Below are positions 5,755 to 10,979 of a stretch of 10,979 nt of DNA, piece by piece; the first letter of the stretch is position 1; every line of letters begins with the position of its first letter. Position numbers and translations under genes: made by a program. Source of the DNA: Candidatus Thorarchaeota archaeon MP11T_1 (GTDB lineage: Archaea > Asgardarchaeota > Thorarchaeia > Thorarchaeales > Thorarchaeaceae); the NCBI GenBank assembly GCA_002825515.1, contig PJET01000060.1, positions 1 to 10,979 on the forward strand. The letters run 5' to 3'. The notes beneath the pieces are model-generated. The model was not told the origin of the DNA. It saw nothing but the letters and a program-made list of their open reading frames with translations, and made no database searches.

Positions 5755-7496
5755 TAGGCGGGTACAGATGTTGAATCAACTGTAATCTTCTGTTCCAAAT
5801 GTGAACGGTACCTCTCAGGAACAGGATAGTTATAGAAGGAATGTGAATACCAGTCATTCATAAGACCTTCAAGCTCTTTGTTAATACGTTCCCACAGTGC
5901 TTCGTTCAGGTTTGGATGAAGAGACCAGACTTTCCTATCTTCAGTCCCCTTTACCACTCCCTTCTTTGATACTTGTTGTCCTCGAAGGAACGTCAGGTAG
6001 GAGCTCGAGAAGGTCTTTATGATGCGTTCGGGATCCTTGGCAAGATCAACCTTTGTCGGATCAACATCATAGACGGAAATATCGGCATCAGCACCCACAC
6101 CGAGATGACCTTTCGCAGAATCGATACCCAAGATTTTTGCAGGAGCTGCTCTTGTAGAGATTGCTATCTCATAGAGACTCCACTCCCGGTCAATTGTAGG
6201 TAGAACTGTTCGCTCATGTGCAAATTTATGCATGTCCTGTAGCCAAATGTCACGTTGCTTCTTACTCATTAACCAAGAAATGACAAGAGGATATTTTGTG
6301 AATGGTCCTGCATTTGGATGGTCAGTACTCATTATACAACGCCAAACATCATCAACACTGAGTGCGAACTCTAGTGGAATTGCCCACTGAACAGAGTTGC
6401 CTGCTGCCTTGGGGGAATATGTATAGGGTACAATTCCAGCACCACCTGGGAGTTCTACATCAACTGCTATGTTAACCCACTTGCCTCCTGTGAGCTGGTA
6501 GAGATAGAACTCAAATGGTCCGTCTCCCGTCATTGTTGTAGCTGGACCGAATGTGATTTGTCCCATGTCTGCAGTGAAGTGCTTGTTCTTGTTGAAATAC
6601 TTAGCAAACTCAAGACCACCAGATTGAATATCTTTCCATTCACTACTATTCTCTTCAACACTGCTCAGAGTTTCAAAAGACATGTGTGTGAGATGAGCAA
6701 CGTGTTTTCTCCCACCATGACCTTTGATATCGCGAATAGAATCAAGCTGCTGAATTGTAGTTTGAAGGTTTCCAACACGGCCTAGATTATTTGGGTGAAA
6801 GTGCATCATATGAGGAAGACCTAATGATTCAACTGCCTGACATAGACCTCTTGTGATATCGCGTGGAGTGATATCCCATCCAGGAACCTCACCTTCTGGG
6901 TCTCTCAAATCAACTCCATGAGCCCAAGCATAAGTTCCTCCAGGGTTAACGACTTTGCACCCAAGACCACCCACTTTCTGAATGACCCACGCAATATAAG
7001 CTGCAAGCCCACTAAGGTCTCCTTCACGCACATAGTGGAATGTAATCATACTGTTACAGAATAAGGGGAGAAGTCCTGAGTCTAGATTATGCAAATCCTC
7101 CATCTCCTCCCATGACCCAAGAGCTTTGAGCGCTGGTAGTGCGGGTTCAATGACTGTCGTATAACCCATAGCTGAATATCGATACCCGATAACATATGAG
7201 TTGGGCATTGTATAACCTACACCACCACGGGTATACTTAGTCTTTGGAACTGGGTCTTTTCGATGATCTTCAGGACATATCGACCTGCCAACACCCACTT
7301 TACTCCCGACAATATGAGAGTGCATATCTACTCCTCCAGCCATCACTAGACGACCCTTGAGGTCTATTTTTTTGGCAGTCCCTTCCACACGTTCGACAAT
7401 CTTACCATCTGATATACAGATGTCCTTGATTTCTCCATCTATGTCATTCATTGGGTCATAGACCCGACCATTGGTGAGAATCGTCTGCTTACTCAT
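5754..7496 (-). CDS. fwdA: Formylmethanofuran dehydrogenase subunit A
   Basis: 580 residues, the usual FwdA size; amidohydrolase-fold subunit. In the known complex, formate made at FwdB travels through a tunnel to FwdA, where a dinuclear metal centre condenses it with methanofuran. Visible active-site elements: GGVDMHSHIVGSK with metal ligands H59 and H61; the following PEDHRKD; GCKVVNPGG with K181 at the position of the carboxylated lysine; MHFHPNNLG (231-239); HVAHLTHMSF (265-274); and STDHPNAGPF with D392 as the expected catalytic/metal aspartate. The C-terminal GHLGVGADADISVYDVDP is the amidohydrolase composite-domain return. The ATG overlaps the fwdB stop as ATGA (7493-7496), with GGAGG 8 bases upstream inside fwdB. 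It is followed by a TAATG junction to the methyltransferase. It runs with fwdD and fwdB, and probably works in the archaeal Wood-Ljungdahl branch in either direction. Confidence 0.96.
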   Translation of the reverse strand: MSKQTILTNGRVYDPMNDIDGEIKDICISDGKIVERVEGTAKKIDLKGRLVMAGGVDMHSHIVGSKVGVGRSICPEDHRKDPVPKTKYTRGGVGYTMPNSYVIGYRYSAMGYTTVIEPALPALKALGSWEEMEDLHNLDSGLLPLFCNSMITFHYVREGDLSGLAAYIAWVIQKVGGLGCKVVNPGGTYAWAHGVDLRDPEGEVPGWDITPRDITRGLCQAVESLGLPHMMHFHPNNLGRVGNLQTTIQQLDSIRDIKGHGGRKHVAHLTHMSFETLSSVEENSSEWKDIQSGGLEFAKYFNKNKHFTADMGQITFGPATTMTGDGPFEFYLYQLTGGKWVNIAVDVELPGGAGIVPYTYSPKAAGNSVQWAIPLEFALSVDDVWRCIMSTDHPNAGPFTKYPLVISWLMSKKQRDIWLQDMHKFAHERTVLPTIDREWSLYEIAISTRAAPAKILGIDSAKGHLGVGADADISVYDVDPTKVDLAKDPERIIKTFSSSYLTFLRGQQVSKKGVVKGTEDRKVWSLHPNLNEALWERINKELEGLMNDWYSHSFYNYPVPERYRSHLEQKITVDSTSVPA

Positions 7497-8770
7497 TTCT
7501 TCAGCCTCCTTACTTCATCATATATCATTCTCAAGACATCTCTGTCGGGAAGAATACCCTTCGGTGGGTCTACCACCTTCTTGAGATATAATGGGAGGCC
7601 ATCCATCCTCGTGGCAGCCCCATCACTCTCGATACCAGCAATTGCAGTTTGAATATTGACTTTAGCAAGGAGTGAGGTCATATTTCGTTTGGGATCAATA
7701 TTGATGACTGGAATATTTGCTAGATTTTTGACAGCTTCCTTTGGAAAGTGAGCGGCTGGGTCAGCAGCGATGTTGAGGAGAGCATCGGCTTCACCTCTTA
7801 CAAGCATATCAACTGCTGTGAACTCACCTGGTTGGTACCGTGGATATCCACGGGAATAATCTACTGCATAAGGATAACCTGTCTGCCATGTTGATGTTTT
7901 GTTTGCTCCTGCTACATTGTAATGCCCTCTCATAGGCAACATACTCCACTTCGTAAAGTGGTTCATGTCTTGAATCAGCCTTATAGCTGCATCGATATTC
8001 CTGTGGCGTCCTTTCGACTGCGTCAGACCAAGACCGAAGAATAGGACACCATACTTTGCATTCTTCATAGCCCCAATAATTTCAGTGAGCTGACTAATTG
8101 GAAGTCCCCCGACTTCATCCACTTCTAGAATCTTTCCTCGTGCAATTGCACGGAGAGCTGATATGACTTCTAGGTCAGAGCCAGGGTTAATCTTCACGAA
8201 CTTATCAGCAACACCAGCACTGATAGTCTTTCGAACATCGACAACCCAGATCTGACGGTCTTTCTTTCCATCTTTTATGTAGAGGCCATCTGCTCTAGTA
8301 TATCGACTCATGTGTCGGGGATGGGCAAACTGTGGGTTGGACCCCCAATAAATAATGAGATCAGCCCTGTGACGTGTTTCAGCAAGAGCTGCGATTGGCT
8401 CACCAGACTCCTGTCCACCCAGAATCGTCGGACCATGACAAACAGATGAAGTATTGTCAACAACGCCTCCAGCCTCCTCAGCAATCTTGTAGGCTTCTCT
8501 ATGGGCATCATTTTCAGTTGAACTCAAGCCGTATACTAGCAAGCGCTTAGAATTGACAATTATCTCAGCTGCTTGCCTAACAAGCTCTCCCAAACTAGCA
8601 TTCATCTCTAAGCGATCATCAAGATGGTTCAGAAATTTCGCTTGACTGATTGAACAGCCATTCTTATTTTCTGTGATTTTGTTCCCTTCAATATTAAGAG
8701 CAATATCATCACAGAGGCAACCACAGAAAGGACACACAATGTTCTCTCTCATGTCTGAATCCTCAGTCAT
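7493..8770 (-). CDS. fwdB: Formylmethanofuran dehydrogenase subunit B (Mo/W-bis-pterin catalytic subunit)
   Basis: 425 residues, normal FwdB length. This subunit reduces CO2 to formate at a molybdenum or tungsten bis-pyranopterin site. Cysteines 13, 16, 20 and 39 (CPFCGCLC, then NGC) form the N-terminal [4Fe-4S] motif. C111 in NTSSVCHGPTILGG is at the metal-ligand position; its codon is TGT (8438-8440), so it is cysteine, not the selenocysteine found in some methanogens. Further family blocks are YWGSNPQFAHPRHMSRYT, VVDVRKT (DPRKT in many relatives), GHYNVAGANKTSTWQTGYP and NIAADPAAHFP. Sequence does not decide Mo versus W. GGAGG lies 7 bases before the ATG, and the gene overlaps the fwdD stop as TAATG (8768-8772) and fwdA as ATGA. 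Electrons must come from Fe-S partner subunits (FwdF/FwdG types), not present here. Confidence 0.96.
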   Translation of the reverse strand: MTEDSDMRENIVCPFCGCLCDDIALNIEGNKITENKNGCSISQAKFLNHLDDRLEMNASLGELVRQAAEIIVNSKRLLVYGLSSTENDAHREAYKIAEEAGGVVDNTSSVCHGPTILGGQESGEPIAALAETRHRADLIIYWGSNPQFAHPRHMSRYTRADGLYIKDGKKDRQIWVVDVRKTISAGVADKFVKINPGSDLEVISALRAIARGKILEVDEVGGLPISQLTEIIGAMKNAKYGVLFFGLGLTQSKGRHRNIDAAIRLIQDMNHFTKWSMLPMRGHYNVAGANKTSTWQTGYPYAVDYSRGYPRYQPGEFTAVDMLVRGEADALLNIAADPAAHFPKEAVKNLANIPVINIDPKRNMTSLLAKVNIQTAIAGIESDGAATRMDGLPLYLKKVVDPPKGILPDRDVLRMIYDEVRRLKK

Positions 8771-9171
8771 TATGCGCCCTCCACCATTTTCTTCAAGAGG
8801 TCTTTTACCTCAAGCACCGATTCACCTTTTGCTGCAAAGAGTTTCGCAGACACTCCTTTGAAATCTGGCATTCCAGTACCTTCAGTATCAGATCCTATGA
8901 CTGCATTTGCATAAGGACCACAAGGTATGAACACAATGCCTGGCTCAGCTCTACGGTCCAATTTGCTTTCTACAACAACACTGCCATGCAATGTTTCTAC
9001 AAGAACAGGATCACCTTCTTCCAAACCTAAGGCTTCCAGAGTTACTTTGTCCATCTCACAAAATGATACTTCTTTGTGATACTCTGGACCAAGTTTGCCA
9101 ATCTCCATAGCGCGGCCTTGTTTCAGGGTTCTACCTGAAGTTAATATTGCTTCGACTCCCACTCGACTCAT
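8770..9171 (-). CDS. fwdD: Formylmethanofuran dehydrogenase subunit D
   Basis: Small molybdopterin-dinucleotide-binding subunit that completes the pterin pocket of FwdB. Family signatures are present in order: EAILTSGRTLKQGRAMEIGK, YHKEVSFCEMDKVTLEALGL, EEGDPVLVETLHGSVVVESK, then EPGIVFIPCGPYANAVIGSDTEGTGMPDFKG, the strongly conserved FwdD end. An ATG at 9180 would add three residues (MSC), but the Shine-Dalgarno GGAG directly touches that ATG, whereas the ATG ending at 9171 has it at 9-base spacing, so I set the start at 9171 (133 residues). It is the first gene of the minus-strand operon fwdD-fwdB-fwdA-methyltransferase and overlaps fwdB by one base. It is preceded by a long intergenic region with a possible structured leader. 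fwdC, often a neighbour in methanogens, is absent. Confidence 0.94.
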   Translation of the reverse strand: MSRVGVEAILTSGRTLKQGRAMEIGKLGPEYHKEVSFCEMDKVTLEALGLEEGDPVLVETLHGSVVVESKLDRRAEPGIVFIPCGPYANAVIGSDTEGTGMPDFKGVSAKLFAAKGESVLEVKDLLKKMVEGA

Positions 9172-9260
9172 ACAAGACATCTCCGGAAATCTACAAATTC
9201 ACAATTCAAACCGCAATAAGAATTCTTGGGGAAACCTTATTCTATAGTAAAAAACGTGAA

Positions 9261-9338
9261 GTAGGGACGGGGAGAAGTTCCAATCCATTAGGATTGTCTT
9301 CCATAGCGCAACTATTCTTTTTTGCTCCACATCCCTAC
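9261..9338 (-). ncRNA. Candidate structured leader RNA (nested stem) upstream of fwdD
   Basis: GTAGGGACGGGGAG (9261-9274) and CTCCACATCCCTAC (9325-9338) form a 14-position stem in one register. On the plus strand two positions mismatch; on the minus strand one of these becomes a G-U wobble, leaving a single mismatch, so pairing favours an RNA read toward fwdD. Inside lies the perfect hairpin CAATCC-ATTA-GGATTG (9281-9296). The stem ends about 80-90 bases before fwdD, and the TATA-like TAAATATT at 9360-9367 would place a transcript start near its outer edge. I recognise no known riboswitch class. The alternative is a 78-base miniature element with terminal inverted repeats. Confidence 0.35.
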
Positions 9339-9355
9339 AAATCTCAGGTGTACAA

Positions 9356-9378
9356 ACACAATATTTACGTTAATGTGT
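9356..9378. promoter_or_regulatory. Imperfect dyad ACACA-N13-TGTGT over a TATA-like stretch
   Basis: ACACA (9356-9360) and TGTGT (9374-9378) flank ATATTTACGTTAA, with two more matching positions inside. The dyad covers the TATA-like stretch at 9360-9367, so a bound protein could block a promoter on either strand between fwdD and E1 alpha. The short arms make chance occurrence possible. Confidence 0.2.
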
Positions 9379-9545
9379 GCTCAGATACACCATGAAATAA
9401 GGGAGCTTTTAGAAATTCATACTCCGTAAAGCCGCTCAACATCTTGTCTGACCAATACATCTGCCACTTCGAAGCCTTTATCAGACAAGGTTCGCGGAAA
9501 GCGCCCAGAGTGCTCTCAGTCAAGACAAGGTTGCTGATTGATACT

Positions 9546-10520
9546 ATGACAGTTGATAAGAAGACGCTAAAGGAGCTCTATACAAGAACACTGAAAGTCC
9601 GTAGATTTGAAGAAAAAGTGTGGGATCTCTTTGGTGAAAATATTGTGCCAGGTACTTTACACCTTTACTTGGGTCAAGAAGCTGTGGCTGCAGGTGTGAC
9701 CACAGCCCTCAAAGAAACAGATTGGATACAAAGTACACACAGGGGACATGGTCATGTCGTAGCAAAAGGAGCAGACATGAATGCAGCACTCGCAGAGTTA
9801 CTTGGAAAAGAAAGTGGGTCTTGTAAGGGAAAGGGTGGATCGATGCATATCACACAATTTGATGTTGGAGTGCTTGGTGCCACAGGAGTCGTTGCTTCGG
9901 GTCTTCCTATTGCTGTCGGAGCTGCCTTGTCATGCCAGATGAGAGGTACTAATGATGTGGTTGCTTGTTTCTTTGGAGATGGTGCATCAAATAATGGTAC
10001 ATTTGGCGAATCTCTCAATATGTCAGCAATTTGGAAACTCCCCTTGATTTGGGTTGTGGAGAACAATCTCTATGCCATGGGGACACCTATCAAAATGATG
10101 TGCCCAAGTGCAACTATTGCACAAAGAGCTGAGGGCTATTGTATCCCAAATGTTGTAGTAGATGGTAATAATGCACTTGCTGTTTATGAAGCGACTGTTG
10201 AAGCAGTAAAACGTGCAAGAGAGAGTGGAGGACCCACGCTTATTGAGTGTCAGACATATAGAATGAAGGGACACTCACGATTCGATGCTGCCAAGTATAG
10301 ACCAGAGGATGAGGCAAAGCACTGGCTTAGCGAGGAGCGAGATGCAGTCCGAATTATTCTAGAGCTTGCTCTCGAACGAGGAGCATTGACTGAGAAGGAA
10401 GCTGAAAAGATTGAAGCTAAGATTTCCAAGGATGTTGAAAAAGCAGCTGAGTTTGCGAAAAAGTCTGATTATCCCAAACCAGAAGAAACCTTAGATGACG
10501 TCTTCGCGGAGGTGCTCTAA
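9546..10520 (+). CDS. pdhA: Thiamine-diphosphate 2-oxoacid dehydrogenase E1 component, alpha subunit (pyruvate/acetoin type)
   Basis: 324 residues from the ATG at 9546, beginning MTVDKKTLKELYTRTLKVRRFEEK as is usual for the family. The ThDP/Mg motif GDG (144-146) and NN (173-174) is separated by 26 residues, as expected. Other signatures are YLGQEAVAAGV, STHRGHGHVVAKG (63-75), GKGGSMH, the loop YRMKGHSRFDAAKYRP (238-253), and a charged C-terminal helix. E1 alpha and beta together decarboxylate a 2-oxoacid and pass the acyl group to a lipoyl E2. The alpha sequence resembles both pyruvate and acetoin dehydrogenases, so the substrate is open. A TTG at 9444 would lengthen the protein by 34 residues, but those do not resemble E1 alpha and no Shine-Dalgarno precedes it. 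The start at 9546 also lacks a clear one, which may mean a leaderless transcript. The E1 beta ATG follows the stop directly. Confidence 0.93.
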   Translation: MTVDKKTLKELYTRTLKVRRFEEKVWDLFGENIVPGTLHLYLGQEAVAAGVTTALKETDWIQSTHRGHGHVVAKGADMNAALAELLGKESGSCKGKGGSMHITQFDVGVLGATGVVASGLPIAVGAALSCQMRGTNDVVACFFGDGASNNGTFGESLNMSAIWKLPLIWVVENNLYAMGTPIKMMCPSATIAQRAEGYCIPNVVVDGNNALAVYEATVEAVKRARESGGPTLIECQTYRMKGHSRFDAAKYRPEDEAKHWLSEERDAVRIILELALERGALTEKEAEKIEAKISKDVEKAAEFAKKSDYPKPEETLDDVFAEVL

Positions 10521-10979
10521 ATGCCAGAGATAACATATAGAGACGCTCTAAAGGCAGGACTCCGTGAAGAGATGCTCCGTGATGAACGTGTGTTCATTAT
10601 GGGTGAAGATGTAGGTCTCAACTGGGGAGGGGCTTTCAAGGTTACCAAGGGACTAGCAGAAGAGTTTGGCGAGCACAGAGTGAGAGATACACCAATCTCT
10701 GAGAACACAATCGCTGGTGCTGCAGTGGGTGCTGCTATTACTGGTTTGATTCCTGTTGCAGAAATCATGTTTGGAGATCTCATAACCCTCGCCATGGATC
10801 AAGTTTGCAATCAAGCAGCAAAAATGAGATACATGTTTGGGGGACAAACATCAGTGCCGCTTGTGCTTCGTAGCGTTTTTGGTGGAGGTAAGAACATTGC
10901 GTCCCATCACTCACAAAGCCTTGAATCTTGGTTCATGCATACACCTGGACTTAAGATTGCAGTCCCAGCCTTTGCATAT
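10521..10979 (+). CDS. pdhB: Thiamine-diphosphate 2-oxoacid dehydrogenase E1 component, beta subunit (partial)
   Basis: The first 153 codons are present; the 3' end is outside the window (family length is about 325). The protein begins MPEITYRDALKAGLREEML and shows the family blocks FIMGEDVG with E29, GGAFKVTKGLAEEFG, RVRDTPISENTIAGAAVGAA with E61, PVAEIMFGDLITLAMDQVCN, AAKMRYMFGGQ, and HHSQSLESWF with H130, ending in the PGLKIAVPA strand. The beta subunit completes the ThDP site at the heterotetramer interface and carries the E2-binding end in its missing C-terminal half. The ATG immediately follows the alpha-subunit TAA; the strong Shine-Dalgarno GGAGGTG (10508-10514) lies inside the end of the alpha gene, so the two are co-transcribed and probably made in equal amounts. 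Genes for lipoyl E2 and E3, if this is a full complex, would be expected downstream. Confidence 0.93.
   Translation, partial: MPEITYRDALKAGLREEMLRDERVFIMGEDVGLNWGGAFKVTKGLAEEFGEHRVRDTPISENTIAGAAVGAAITGLIPVAEIMFGDLITLAMDQVCNQAAKMRYMFGGQTSVPLVLRSVFGGGKNIASHHSQSLESWFMHTPGLKIAVPAFAY

Larger units (their letters stand above)
9172..9545. other. Divergent intergenic region between fwdD and the E1 alpha gene
   Basis: About 370 bases with no credible gene: open frames here lack homology or start signals. It must hold promoters for both flanking operons. Candidate TATA-like stretches are TAAATATT on the minus strand (9360-9367, AATATTTA on plus) and CTATAGAA on the minus strand (about 9239-9246); neither is decisive. 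It also contains the stem structure at 9261-9338 and a dyad at 9356-9378, listed separately. Confidence 0.6.

Noticed and set aside
9147..9395. 82-codon plus-strand open frame in the fwdD/E1 intergenic region
   Set aside because: It overlaps the fwdD start, has no ribosome site and no recognisable protein pattern, and runs through the stem structure.
9444..9545. TTG-initiated 34-residue extension of E1 alpha
   Set aside because: No Shine-Dalgarno before 9444 and no resemblance to E1 alpha N-termini; the family pattern begins at the ATG at 9546.

Overview
The window most likely comes from an Asgard archaeon. Evidence: three genes for formylmethanofuran dehydrogenase subunits (archaeal Wood-Ljungdahl C1 chemistry), an archaeal TATA box (TTTATATA) before one gene, strong Shine-Dalgarno sites, overlapping gene junctions, and a protein that looks like a longin domain joined to a roadblock domain, a pair of small-GTPase-associated folds expanded in Asgard genomes. 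Moderate GC and frequent AGA/AGG arginine codons would fit a Thorarchaeota-like lineage, but the sequence alone does not settle the rank.

Positions 1-3080 (all minus strand): reading downstream, a longin/roadblock-like protein, a TPR-like protein (TTG start), an iron-sulfur flavoprotein of the Isf type, cob(I)alamin adenosyltransferase (CobO/CobA type), and the N-terminal 103 codons of an acyl-CoA (methylmalonyl-CoA) mutase large subunit cut by the window edge. The last three make functional sense together: the flavoprotein could supply the electron for cob(II)alamin reduction, CobO makes adenosylcobalamin, and the mutase uses it.

Positions 3081-4962: a divergent intergenic region with a 7-bp dyad, a small winged-helix protein (plus strand), then a long bactofilin-like beta-helix protein behind a TATA box and a 15-bp palindrome. 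A hairpin separates it from the convergent operon that follows.

Positions 4963-9180 (minus strand): a tightly coupled operon fwdD-fwdB-fwdA-methyltransferase, with TAATG, ATGA and TAATG junctions. The subunits carry the expected Fe-S, Mo/W-ligand and dinuclear-metal residues. fwdC is not in the window.

Positions 9181-9545: a 365-base divergent intergenic region. It holds an imperfect 14-bp inverted repeat (9261-9338) enclosing a smaller hairpin; pairing is better if transcribed toward fwdD, so it may be a structured fwd leader RNA or a small mobile-element relic.

Positions 9546-10979 (plus strand): E1 alpha and the first 153 codons of E1 beta of a thiamine-diphosphate 2-oxoacid (pyruvate/acetoin-type) dehydrogenase. 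No mobile elements, CRISPR arrays, tRNA or rRNA genes were seen.
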